From: Coemansia sp. RSA 1200
Lineage: Eukaryota > Kickxellomycota > Kickxellomycetes > Kickxellales > Kickxellaceae
Direction of reading: 5' to 3'
Length of the DNA stretch: 64,000 nt
NCBI GenBank assembly: GCA_027578915.1
Contig: JANBTT010000066.1
Location: forward strand, 26,580-90,579
Below, one piece after another: positions 10,505-21,599 of this stretch; positions within the stretch are counted from its first letter, which is position 1, and each line of letters opens with the position of its first letter. The notes beneath the pieces are model-generated. The model searched no databases and was not told where the DNA came from. It saw only the letters and a program-made list of their open reading frames with translations. Made by a program: the position numbers and the translations under genes.

Positions 10505-12205
10505 TCACGGCAAAGCAGCCGAGGCGCCAAACAATGTGGTGTCTCGTTTGCACAGCGGACAGACGGACGACTGGCACAATAGCCAGCGATCGATGCATGC
10601 GCTGTGGAAGACGTGAGGACACGGGAGTTTGCGGATGATCTCGCCCTCGTTGATCTCCTCCAGACAGATTGCGCAGTCCAGCGCACCGTCGCTGCTGGCG
10701 CTGCTGTCCCAGGTGTTATTGCCATTGCTATTCGTCTGTTCTGGAACCACCCGCACATCACCCTCCTTTCCTGCCACGCAGGCAGTGCGCTGCTGCTGCT
10801 GCTCCTGGTGCAGCACGTTGTTTAGCGTTGCTGCAGTCTCGGGAGATCTGACACTATTTTCGTTGTTGTTGTTGTTAACTGACGAGTAGATGCGCTGGAG
10901 CCTGGCTTCTGCGTGTGTCCCGGTGCTGCCTCCGGATGACGCACACGCAAGCGATGATAGCTGCGGACACGATGCGTGTGGTCGCAGGTGCTGGCTCTTT
11001 TGTTCGGATCCACGCGCATAGGTATCGGCTGCATCGAGCACACCGCAGGCACGATGCCTTCTGTTGGACTGCTGCTGCTGCTGCTGCCGCTGCTGCTGCT
11101 GCTGCTGCATGCGGGGCAGGTCGCGTTTGGAAACAACAACCATGCAGGGCAAGAGATCCAGCTCATGCTGCTGCAGAACCCTTTTGCCGGGCTGCTGCTG
11201 CTGCGCAGCGTGGCTGTCTCGGGCGCTGTGGTGGTGATGGTGGTAATGGTGGTAGAAGACTCTGGCGCCCTCCTCATCGCCACCAGCAGCGGTGGTAGTA
11301 GTCCAGCGCCCCGCAGCATGCTGCCACTCATCGCCTTCGCCACGCAGCCGTCTGCCGCCCAGACGCAGGCAGTCAAAGTACCGCACAACCATGGCGATTA
11401 CGAAGCACACGATGCCCGTGATCCCCACGCCCACCATTGCCTTGAGAAAGAAGTTGCGGTCGGCCGTGGCTACATCAGCAGCAGACCGCGAAATGGTAAC
11501 AAACACCCTGGGCGAAAAAGAAGAAGAAGAGTTGCTGCCGTTGGTCCCACCATTGCCTATTATCCCGCCGATCGCCAGCCGCACGCTTTCCTGCAACTCC
11601 TGGTACTCCGCGCTAGTCGGCGGAACCGGCAACTTGGTGTTCGGCGCATCCGAGTAAACCTGCTTCATCACCTCAACCAGGTACTCGCCCGCCACCGCAT
11701 TGACCGCCCACACCGGGATCTGCAGGTACGCAGGATCGGCCGCCACCATTGTTCGCTCGGCCGCCTGCGCAGCATCGTCCTTGAGCGAGTACAGAAGCGC
11801 TCCGGCCGCGCGCCCAGCAAGCGCCTCCTCGTGCAGTATCTTGTTCCATTGCGTGCGACACGTGCGGTAAGGGAGAAAGGCCACTCCGTTGGGATGCATC
11901 GGCTTCTCGAACCGGCGCACCTGTGTGCCAACCACCTCGTCTACGCAGCTGGCGCTCTCAGGAACATACAGCTCGCCCGAGAACCCAAATGTCGCGAATC
12001 CCGTTTGTGGCAGCGGGTACGCATAGTCGCTTCGGTCAAACGTCGCCTGCTTACCTTCTCCTCCTTCCTCTGTTCTGTTTCCAATGATGCTCACCGTTAG
12101 CGACACCAACGGTGCTCTTGCCTGGACTTGCGTCGCAAGTGCCCAAACGATTACTAGCACCATCCATATTGCTCCCCGTGTATCCGTGGCTACAACATTT
12201 TCCAT
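10505..12205 (-). CDS. PA-TM-RING E3 ubiquitin ligase
   Basis: A 566-residue protein with, in order, a cleavable signal-like N-terminus (hydrophobic residues about 12-28), a lumenal protease-associated-like region ('GVAFLPYRTCRTQWNKI', 'RAAGALLYSL', 'IPVWAVNAVAGEYL'), one transmembrane helix around residues 250-272, a disordered cytosolic linker with His and Gln runs, and a C-terminal RING-H2 finger. The finger ligands are C511, C514, C529, H531, H534, C537, C549 and C552, the C-x2-C-x14-C-x-H-x2-H-x2-C-x11-C-x2-C pattern. The architecture is that of RNF13/GRAIL and fungal Tul1-unrelated PA-TM-RING ligases, which ubiquitinate membrane proteins in endosomes or the vacuole. The RING is at the extreme C-terminus, with only 14 residues after its last cysteine. 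Confidence 0.88.
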   Translation of the reverse strand: MENVVATDTRGAIWMVLVIVWALATQVQARAPLVSLTVSIIGNRTEEGGEGKQATFDRSDYAYPLPQTGFATFGFSGELYVPESASCVDEVVGTQVRRFEKPMHPNGVAFLPYRTCRTQWNKILHEEALAGRAAGALLYSLKDDAAQAAERTMVAADPAYLQIPVWAVNAVAGEYLVEVMKQVYSDAPNTKLPVPPTSAEYQELQESVRLAIGGIIGNGGTNGSNSSSSFSPRVFVTISRSAADVATADRNFFLKAMVGVGITGIVCFVIAMVVRYFDCLRLGGRRLRGEGDEWQHAAGRWTTTTAAGGDEEGARVFYHHYHHHHHSARDSHAAQQQQPGKRVLQQHELDLLPCMVVVSKRDLPRMQQQQQQRQQQQQQSNRRHRACGVLDAADTYARGSEQKSQHLRPHASCPQLSSLACASSGGSTGTHAEARLQRIYSSVNNNNNENSVRSPETAATLNNVLHQEQQQQRTACVAGKEGDVRVVPEQTNSNGNNTWDSSASSDGALDCAICLEEINEGEIIRKLPCPHVFHSACIDRWLLCQSSVCPLCKRDTTLFGASAALP

Positions 12206-12901
12206 TTCTTTTTGTTTTTACTTTATTCTCCTGTTGAAGTGTTTCAAATCAAAATCCACTTGCGACCAAGAAGTGGTTACCTGGGAATTGTAAAAAAATG
12301 TAATAAAACTATAATATATTTTGTTATAGCTTCTATTCTTGGCAATAAGAAGGAAATTCCGTTATGATGCGTTTCAAAACAAAGAGGAAATTGTTCTTCC
12401 TACTTATTTTTGGTGTTTCTCTTACCAACTCCACAAAAAGACGTGGTATAAATAACCAGTGTATATCTACGATGCAGGGACGCGATTAACATTATTCTGA
12501 TGAACTGCTTCATCAGTGGCGTGCTTTACTCAATCCACTTGACCTTACAGTGAATGCGCTGGATACATGAACAGTTTATATCCCTCCCTTAATGAAATAC
12601 TAGAGCATTACTATGCATAGCTGATGGTAAAGGCTTGCGTTAGTGGTAGATGCACAGCAATGCTTCTTGCACAGTTAATTGAAATGTGCAATATGTAGGA
12701 ATATCACCAGATTAGAAGCACAACAGCTCGCGCTTGTCTTTCTGTAGCCTTGTAATGTAGTTTAATTGCACAGAGAACATGCTAATCCGTGTCCTTATAA
12801 CTAATATTTTTTGTACCAACAAGACAAAGAAGAGAAAAATAAGATTGAATAATCCACCTGGAACATGGAGAAAAAGTAATTAACTGGTGAATTTAATAAA
12901 T
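12206..12901. other. Intergenic region (RING gene upstream / LisH gene 3' end)
   Basis: About 700 bp of AT-rich DNA that should contain the RING gene promoter and the LisH gene polyadenylation site. No coding frame or repeat seen. Confidence 0.5.
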
Positions 12902-15900
12902 TTACATGCTTTTGTTGCCTGGAGCTGCTGGGGGAGAAAACACCATGTTAACAACATTGTTTGCTTCTCCGATCTTGCCGGCTCCTCCTCCTCCAACGCC
13001 CGGTATTGGCACGGCTATTCCACCGCTTACACCACCAATGCTGCTGTTGTTGCTGGCACCGATGCCACTGCCACCTCCCATGGAAGGCATTCCCAGAGCA
13101 CCTGGAAACCCGCCAGCTCCTCCCACAACATTACCGCTGCCGCTGCCTCCGCCTCCGCCTCCATTGCTAGCCATAAATGACGAAAAGACTGCTGCTGCCG
13201 ACACTGCGTCGTTTCCTAGAACGCCGCCGTTTCCTTGGTCGCCTCCGACATCCCCTGCTCCCATTGTGGCGCCCATGCTCAGAATGTTATTCAGTGCGTC
13301 GGCAGAGCTGTCGTTGAGCCATTCGCTCAGATGCAAGCTCAGTTCGTTGGCATCGATTCCGCCAACCCCGCCCAAGGCATTCATTGCCGAAACAAGATCT
13401 GAAGCAACTGCTCCGCCGCCCACACTGTTGCCACCACCGCTGTGCGTTGATTGCATTGCAACTCTGTTCCCCTTCTGCGACAGCAGCGCAGAGAATGTGT
13501 TGTCGCCAAATCCCGCCATGGATCCTCCTCCACCAGGTGGCCGTCCGTCGGGCTCGGTCTGTCCGCTGATACCAATTGAAAGCGCTCCCGTGCTTGCTGA
13601 AAACGATGGCGATGTGCCTGTGCTGCCCAGCCCAGCACTCGGTGCTACAGTGACGTTGTTGGCTACCGGCATGTTGCCCATTCCGCCTGCTGACGATGTT
13701 GACGTGGCCTTGATTGCCAGCGCCGGACTGCTGCTGACTATGCTGCTTCCAGCACTGCTGCTGCTATTGCTGGTCGCTGGCTGACCACCGCCGACATTGC
13801 CTAGAGCTGCTGGATTCACAGGCACGCCCGAGATCCCACCCCTCGGGTGCGCTGTCATCGCACCACCGTCAATGTTCCCAGACATCGAATGGCTCCTTGC
13901 CATCGCATTGGTGGCTGCCGCTGACGTTGAGGTAGATGGCAATGCATTCTTTGCGGACTTTTTGCTATTCCGCTTTGCCTTGGGCTTGGCCGCTGTCTTT
14001 TTGGAACCCGTGGATGCTCCACCAACAGGTGATCCCTGCTGAGGCACCAGTTGGGGCGAACCAACATTGCCTACACTTTTCCGAGCGGATACAGCCGACA
14101 TCTGTCCAGTAGCTGCTGCGCTTACATTTTCCGATAGACCACCAGTGCCGACATCTTCACTTCTTTGTGCTGACGAGGACATGTGCCCATGTCCAATAGC
14201 TGCAGAACCACTGCCACCAACAGATGAGGGAGGATGATGCATGTTTTGCGGATTGGCGTTCTGCTGCATCTGCATCTGCAGCTGGAGCATGTACCGTTGG
14301 TTCTGCTGGTCCTGCATCATGCCAGGGACATTTGCATTCTGTTCTGCAGCACTCATGGCCATTCCTCCCACAGGAATAAACTGATGTCCTAACTGAGATG
14401 CGTGTAGGTGCATGTTCATTTGCTGTTGCTGTTGCTGTGGATGTTGTGGCTGTGGTGGCTGTCGGTTGCCTGCCATGGAATCGTTAGATGGCACGCTTGG
14501 TTTACCTTGCTGCTGATTCTGTTGTTGCTGTTGTTGGAAATATGCCATCATCATTGCTTGGGTTGGGTTTCGCCCATTAAGACCACCATGACCCGCAGCA
14601 GCAGCAGCAGCAGCCGCTGCTGCCATAGCCATTGCAGATGCGTTGCTTGAAAACCCAAGCTCAGCGGCATTCAGACCACTGACTGGCATACCTTGGCTAA
14701 TGATTCCGGCTCCGAGATTCGATGGTATTTGTTGTTGTCTTTGCAAAACTCCAGGCTGTGGCCCGGTAGATCCGACCCGTTGAAGCCCGCCTGCATTGAC
14801 CAGAGGACTAGGATTAATTTGATGCTGTTGATGGAATTGCTGCTGCTGCTGCTGCTGGGGATGTTGCTGTGTCTGCTGTGTCGCTCTTTGCAGTACGGAT
14901 GCGGTGGATGCTCGTCGCAAATCAGGATGCGCAGCAGAAGCATTGGACACAACCGGCGATCCTGCCACCGGCGGCTGCTTAGAATATGCACTGTATGACA
15001 TAGGAGGGGGTGGCGGAGACATTAGCCGTTGAATCATCTGTATATTACTTGCCGTCATTGCAGCCGTTGGCATCATCGTGCTGTTAGCAAGCGGGCTATT
15101 AATAAGTTGCTGATGCTGCTGATTCTGCATGCCAGCATGTTGCTGCGTGGGCACAGCCCGTGGAACAGATGCATTGTTAATATGTGGTGATGCAAATGTG
15201 GAATTTGGTTTGTTGGTCGAGTTTTGGCCAAGTGAGTTGTTAGCTCCGTGCGATAAGGGCGATTCAGAGCTATTATTGATCTTTGACTGAGCTCCAGTGG
15301 CGTTTGGCTCTGGAGGGCTTGGATTCGGCCGATGATTATCTACAAGCGCTAGAAATAAAAAACAATAGCCACAGCTCGACCATTGCTTAGATTTTTGGAA
15401 AACCATATTTATCAGTGGTGCAAAAAACGTTCTCGCCGTTGTTGTTATTGTTTTTGATGTTTGTGCTGATGTTGTTGTGGTTTTTTATGTTGCTTCTAGT
15501 AATTAAGCAAACATATAGGAAATGTCACACATCAAAAGAGGCGTCATGCCAGTTGACAATGAAGCAATGAGGAAAGAATGCATATTCTTATTTTCCCAAT
15601 AAACAAAGTGCAAGAATGGCTTTCCCCCTCCCTCTTTTTATTCTCTCGCTGGACAACAATAGCACAAATGGTTAGAATCCACGGATGCAGAACAGATAAA
15701 AAAACCAACCATTTCCTGAAATGGAAAGTAATCTTGCCTTGTTGAAAACATCCTGATTGTATGCACAGTTTAGTATGTATGCCATATAAACATTGCATTT
15801 CCTTTCTTTGCATTCTTTGTCTAAAAAGGAAAGTGACGGAAGGACCTTTTTCTGACTTACCTTGTTTTTGACGCAGTGTCTGTGGATTTGAACCTGTACC

Positions 15901-17361
15901 AGAGAGGCTACCACCTTCTGTAGCTACTGTCTTTGAGCCCTGTGCTGTTGTGCTGCTGCCAGAAGGCTGTGCACCACCGGCAGTATTAGCAGTACTAGCA
16001 GCGCTATTGCCCGTAAATGTAGATGACGAAGCGGGTACATGGTTCTCAGCAACCACCTTCAAACTTCGCGACAGAAAGCCTGTGTAGTCTTCAGAAAGCA
16101 CATGTGCACCTGCCAGACTTATATTTACACCTGGCCCACGCGGAATTGCTGGTATGCCGTTGGTGCTCAGCCCATTATTGCCCTGTCCATCTAGGAGAAT
16201 AGTGGCCTGGGAACTAGATTGCCGAACTGTGCTGGAGGGGCCCATTCCCTCTACATCGTCGGCAAAAGAGTACTTTGCTACCAATGCAGCGCTTTGTGGC
16301 GAGCGGTCGCCAACGTTGACGCGGGTCTTTTTTACGCCCTGAATTCCATCGTCTATCTCCATGCCAACACTCGCATCCCTAGAATCACCACCAGGCAATG
16401 GATCCCTACAACCCACCAATGAATACATATGCAATAAGGACTTGATGAGTGAAATATGTTGTTGATAGCTATCATTCAAACGCAATAAGATTGCGATTTA
16501 AGATAACAAAGACATAAAATGCGTAACATAACCCCTTCAGATATGATGTTAATATCTTGCGGTCTTTCATTTGGACGCAAGAAATGAAGGACAGTGAAGA
16601 AGAATGGTTACCGAGAAAATAAAGCGCAGTAGTACATGCAAACAACAAAAAAACACGGCAACATTACTGCCATGCGAGCAGTAAACAAATGAGAGCTGTA
16701 CTTACTGTGGTTGAAACCGCTTTCCATTAATATTCAGCGTATCAATATTGCTAGGACGACGAGCGCCCTTTTGGTTCTGGTAGAGAACATAGTCGCGTAT
16801 GTTGTCGGCAATAGGACCTGCAGGCCGTCGGTCGGATGTAGCGGCAAAAACATCCCAGAATATCGACCACCATTCCGCCAGAAATCCTCTGGGCGTGTTG
16901 ATTGGTATGTTTACCGACGGAACTCGGTGCTGTGTCTGTGGTGAGGCTGTCACCGAGCGCGATTCAGCCCCGCCTGCCCTGTCTGTTGCCGAAGCCGGAG
17001 CAGTGGATGCACTTGTCGGGAGGGTCGATGCAGGACTCAGCGAGCCCTTTGTATCCAGGCCAGCCGTGCTGGAGTTCTTGCTGCCAGGCTTTGAAGCAGC
17101 ACCGTGTCCCAAAGGTCCCGATGCTAATGGCGCTGATGTTGCTGCTGTAGCTGTCGCTGGAATCGCATCTCCTTTTATGCCAAGACCGGGAGGCATGCTT
17201 ACAAGTGGATCATTGCTGGTGATTTCAGCCAAGGGCAGGTCCTTGCATTCGTCGGCAAAGAGCAGAGCAGTCTGTAGAAATCCTTTCTTCTTCAGGAAGT
17301 CAAAGATGTAGGCGTTTAGAAGCTCTTCGTGGACCATCCCTACTTTGACCCCGGAGTTCAT
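12902..17361 (-). CDS. LisH transcriptional regulator, Flo8/SSBP family, three exons
   Basis: Exons 17361-16706, 16405-15861 and 15348-12902 join in phase with GTAAGT donors and TAG acceptors, giving about 1215 residues. The N-terminus holds a LisH motif (about residues 11-40, 'EELLNAYIFDFLKKKGFLQT' and 'ALLFADEC'). A second hallmark, 'GFLAEWWSIFWDVFAA', lies near residue 160; the corresponding G-F-L-x-x-W-W-x-x-F-W-D block is diagnostic of the SSBP/Flo8/LEUNIG group. The rest is very low in complexity: Gln, Ser, Gly, Asn and Ala rich, with repeated 'QQQ' and 'GGG' runs, as expected for a long activation domain. In yeast Flo8 controls adhesion and filamentous growth downstream of PKA, and in animals SSBP proteins scaffold LIM-domain complexes. 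Function here is inferred from the family. A 2.7-kb non-coding stretch lies upstream of its start. Confidence 0.85.
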
Positions 17362-20071
17362 CTATTCTCCCTTTTTCCTCTCTGTGTGTTCTCTTAGAGT
17401 GCCAATGAACGTTTGTGAAAATCGCAGAAAAAAGTGCAAGACTACAATAATTATAAAGCAAAAGTAAAAAAAACAAGGGAGGCGGAGACAAGAACAAAAA
17501 AAGGAAAGAAAGAGCTTGCGGATAATTTCCTTGCTTTTAGTAAAACAGTAAAAAAGAAAGAAATGCGAGTTTTGGTTGTTTGCTTGGAATCTTTTTTTCC
17601 TTTGCCTATTCAATACAAGCTGCAGGTGTGTGAGAACCAAGAAAACAAAACGACACACGACTTTTTTTGGGAGCTAAAGAATCAAAATAGCAAAATACTA
17701 CAAACAAGGGCTGGCAGTGTTAGAAAGAAAGGAAGAAAGAGAGGTGGCAAAAAACAACATGAGAAACCAAGGGCACTTGCACTTTTTTGCAAATAAAAAA
17801 CAGAACCACTGACTTTCTGCCCCAGGTCACGTTCAGTGCAATATTCTATTTTGAGAAAAGGCACCCGTTTTCTATGTGCGAATGCGTATATATTGCGGGT
17901 CCCCCTGGTCCCTCTCTGACAAGCAGCACCACGAAAAAGGAGGAGGAAGAAAAGTAAAGCACGCGGAGGAAGGAGGGAAAAAAGGTACTTTTAGAGCAAG
18001 AGCGTGTGCTTGCTATTCTGGGTTTCCCCAAAAAGTTCTCTCTGTGCGTGACTATTGTCCGTTTCCAAGCAAGAGCTGCGGTGGTTGGGTTTGCAGCAAA
18101 CAGCGACAGAAAGCAATGTGAGAATTGAAAAAAGACAGCGATGACACAAGCAGCTGGTATACTAGGAACATACACCAAAGAAATAGAAACTGAACACGGA
18201 GCCTTGGATGTTGTTGGGCAAAAATCATAGAAAGGTCACCTTTTTGCACTTGTAAATAAAAAAGGGGATAGGAAGAAAAAAGCCTCTGCTGCCGCTTCTG
18301 TTGTTGCCTAGTTTCCTTTATCTTAAATGTTCGATATGCTGGTGTAGAAAAAAAAGACAAGAGCCAAGTGAATAAGAAAGGAGGAAAAAGGGGGGAGCGT
18401 TTTATAGAATACAAAGGCTGTTGGCAGCAGTAGAGACAAGAAAGGTTTAGAAAGATTTGGGTGGCGCGTACTCCATATTCTGAGGGGAGAAGCTCATTTT
18501 TCTATGGAGCAAAAAACGTCGGATGGCATTATTTATTGAGCCGACTTGCTTGGTGCTTATTTTATTGCAGACAAGTTCTTTTTGTTTTTCTTTTCTTTTT
18601 TCTTCGTCCTTTGTCACTCGCTAAGCTTCTTCACAGTGACGGTGTTCGTATGGCTGGAGCCGGTTACTTACGATGGAGCGGGGGAGGATAAGCGCAGCTA
18701 AAACACTCTATTCCTTTCCTGCTTTCTGGTCGATGATGTCTCTTTTCTTCGCTTATTCTGCGTTCTACGCTGCACTACGCATTCAACAATAGCAACTAGG
18801 ATGAGCGGGATATATGGAGCAGGCAGTGAGAACGATGCCAAGCAATGTGTGTTTTTAGAAACGCTTGTTGGTTGCAGGGTTTATGACAAGAACAAACAAG
18901 TGTGCTTGTAGACAATACGCGGTGCTATTAATATTAAAAACGCAAAAAGAAAAAGGGCAATGAAGGGAAACTGGGATGATTTTCCACACAGGACAAAAAT
19001 AATAATAAAAATACCTAGTTCGTAAAAAGAAAATTGTGATGTGTGATGAGAATGCGTTTACGTTCAAAGTCTCTGTTTTCTCTTAGAACATTGATATGGG
19101 CGTTTATTATCTACAATCGATATAGGAGCATGTAGGGCTTTTCTCGCTCCATCAGCACCATTGCAATCTCTGCCACCTAGTTAAGCTGTGGAGAGCTCTG
19201 AAGGAACAGAAAAGCCGAGGAAAAGGAGGAGGAGGGGACAAAAAAGCCAGGGCAGGGAGCGAGGGATGATCACCTGGCCCAGCCCTGTCCGGTCAGGCGG
19301 TCAGCTCATTGGCTGGCAGCTTTTTTCATCATTAAGCGAGAAGCCTGTCAATCCTGCCTTGTTTTGCTGCAATCGACTGCAGCAGCCACAACAACAAAAA
19401 GCAGAATTACCCCACCAACATCTCTCCACGATTGCCAACATCAACCACCTAATAACAATAAACAAGACAGTGTTGGTGGTTCTGAAGTTTGCAAATGTCA
19501 GAGCTGGATCCAGGTCAAACTGCGGCATGGAGTGCGGAATGAGACAGGGGCGCAAGAATATTAAAAATAGCACCACTGCAAACTTCTTTTCTTTTGTGCA
19601 TCGATCTCCTCTTCCATGCTCCATATGGTGCTTCAAGCACAGAGCAAATCGGAAGAGACAGATAAAGACGGCTGACCATGAACTGTGAGCACATGGGGAA
19701 GAGTCATTTACGCGGCCAATCCCAGAACATGACGATCGACAACCACTTAACAAAAAAGAGCCGTCTCATTCCGCTCTCTTTCCATTTCGGGAGATTGGAA
19801 GGCCAAAAAAAAGGAAGAGACCAGGACCAGATCAAAAGCCTGTCTGGTAGCGGTAAAAGTGTGTGTGGCGAAGAAACAAGCCCATTTAACAGCAGGATAT
19901 TGATTTTAAGGATCGAAAGATCATCGTAACGTAGGCTTTTATTCAAACATTCAAGGTTTTGTTTAGTGACAAAGAAATAACGGTCTGGAAACAAGCTTGG
20001 TGCATTTCACAGCTCCTCAACAACAGCAACAAATGGTAACGAAAATGTGACGCTAGACTCAGAAATCACAA
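17362..20071. other. Large gene-free region upstream of the Flo8-like gene
   Basis: About 2.7 kb between two minus-strand genes (La protein 3' end and the Flo8-like gene start). The plus strand is strikingly purine-rich for long stretches (17440-17800, 17930-18000, 19190-19270). Reading frames here reach at most about 165 codons, are low in complexity, and match nothing recognisable. It could be a long promoter or leader region for the Flo8-like regulator, an unannotated non-coding RNA, or simply spacer. Confidence 0.5.
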
Positions 20072-21328
20072 TCAGTGTCTTGCACGCTTGTGCTGACGGT
20101 TTCCTCCACGATGGCCGCCGCCTCCCTGGCGCTTATTGTTGTTGTTCTGGCGAGTGTTGGCAGTTGCAGCGTTGGCACGCTCGTAGAAGGCCTTCTCTGC
20201 CTCCGCATCGACCTCCACCAGCGTCAGAACAACGTCATCGCCAATCTTGATGCCGTCGGGGTTGCCTTCAATGACCTTTGCAGCAACAGGCTCCCTGAAC
20301 CTAACAATTCCCTCGCTGCTGCCCTTCTCGAAGTCAACAAACTTCACAGGCCCAACAGCGGCAAACGCCTCCTTGAGCGCAGGGAACTCAACATCGCCCG
20401 AAACGCCTGTGAAACGCACAAGCACGCCGGGGATCTGCTCGATCTCGGTGCTCTTGCTCTGCGCAGCTGCACCCTTCTTGCCGTCGCCCTTCAGCACCGG
20501 CGGCACCTTGCCATGGGCCGTGCACCATTCCTCAAAGGACGGGTACGTGCCTCCGGGCTTGCGCAGCTCTGGCTGGATGAACTCGTCGGCGGCCAGCTTC
20601 TCATCGTGGTACGCAGGCAGGAGTGCAGGCTCCAGCTTGCTGCCCTGGTACTCGAGATCCTTGGTCTTTGCTGTCTTCTCTGCATCCTCGCTAGCGGCAA
20701 ACTCAACCAAAAAATTGCCCTTGAATGCCTTGGTCTTTGGGTTCCGACGCAGACGCAGCAGCTTGACATCTCCGAACTTGCTAAAGTGCTCGGTCAGCTG
20801 GTCAATCAGATCCGAGGTCTCCACACCATACGGCAGGCCCTTCACGTGCACGGTGTTTGCAAACCAAGCGTCCGAGGGAACAAACTCGGTCTTGCGCTTA
20901 AGCGCCGTAGCATCCTCGTTGATCTCGATCTCGTCTGTCTCCGCAACTCCGTCCTTCATTGTGGTTGCCAGAAGCCGGACATAGGCCTCGGGAACCGGGG
21001 CGGGGCGCTGCTGCTTCTTATTGTTGTTCCTGCCAAACCGGTCGGCCTTTTTGTTTTCTTCATCCGCTGCAGCTGGGAGAATGCCCATCAGCTGCCGCAG
21101 ACGGTTGAATCGCGAGAGCGTGGCAAAGTCAACCCATCCATCGTTCTCTCCGACTATCTTGCGCATGTAGTTGTCGTGGTTCAGGTTGGCATCGCCAAAA
21201 TAGTGCTTGACCTGCGTGACTATCTTCTTTGCTGTCTCCTCGGTCAGCGTTGGCTGCTCAACAGCCACGTCGTTATTCTTGATTTCAGCCACAGCAACGA
21301 CTGTTGGAATTCCTTCGGCTGGCACCAT
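20072..21328 (-). CDS. La protein (Lhp1/Sla1 type RNA chaperone)
   Basis: A 418-residue protein with a canonical La motif near the N-terminus ('QVKHYFGDANLNHDNYMRKI' then 'DGWVDFATLSRFNRLRQL', residues about 35-85). A first RRM follows ('VHVKGLPYGVETSDLI', 'FKGNFLVEFAASEDAEK'), then a second, La-specific RRM ('GVLVRFTGVSGDVEFPALKE', 'EGIVRFREP') and a Gly/Arg/Asn-rich basic tail. La binds the UUU-OH 3' ends of nascent RNA polymerase III transcripts such as tRNA precursors and protects or refolds them. Having the second RRM is like animal La and unlike short Lhp1 of budding yeast. The single exon is intact with no frame problems. A tRNA gene is in the same window, but far away and not obviously linked. 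Confidence 0.93.
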   Translation of the reverse strand: MVPAEGIPTVVAVAEIKNNDVAVEQPTLTEETAKKIVTQVKHYFGDANLNHDNYMRKIVGENDGWVDFATLSRFNRLRQLMGILPAAADEENKKADRFGRNNNKKQQRPAPVPEAYVRLLATTMKDGVAETDEIEINEDATALKRKTEFVPSDAWFANTVHVKGLPYGVETSDLIDQLTEHFSKFGDVKLLRLRRNPKTKAFKGNFLVEFAASEDAEKTAKTKDLEYQGSKLEPALLPAYHDEKLAADEFIQPELRKPGGTYPSFEEWCTAHGKVPPVLKGDGKKGAAAQSKSTEIEQIPGVLVRFTGVSGDVEFPALKEAFAAVGPVKFVDFEKGSSEGIVRFREPVAAKVIEGNPDGIKIGDDVVLTLVEVDAEAEKAFYERANAATANTRQNNNNKRQGGGGHRGGNRQHKRARH

Positions 21329-21599
21329 TTTATTCAGTCAGTCAGTAGTTATTTTCTGGTAGGTGTGTATAAAAGCAAGCGTGGTAAAATAAAGAGGAAA
21401 AGAGGAGCAAGTAAATCAGAGCAGTGCAGTGCAGGAACTGAGGAGGAGGGTTGGAAAGAGAAAGTAAAAAAGGGAATAGAGAAGCATACACAATGTTATA
21501 AAAAATTTTCTTCTTTTTTATTGTTGGCAACAAATAAAAAAAAAACAAGAAAACCCATTCCAGCCCTTCACTGATCAAGCCACGATTTCTAGGGTTGAA

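Noticed and set aside
17434..19753. Several frames of 60-166 codons on both strands in the region upstream of the Flo8-like gene
   Set aside because: Low complexity (Lys/Arg or Phe/Ser runs) arising from purine/pyrimidine tracts; nothing recognised.
20075..21574. 499-codon plus-strand frame over the La gene
   Set aside because: Antisense shadow of a well-supported La protein.
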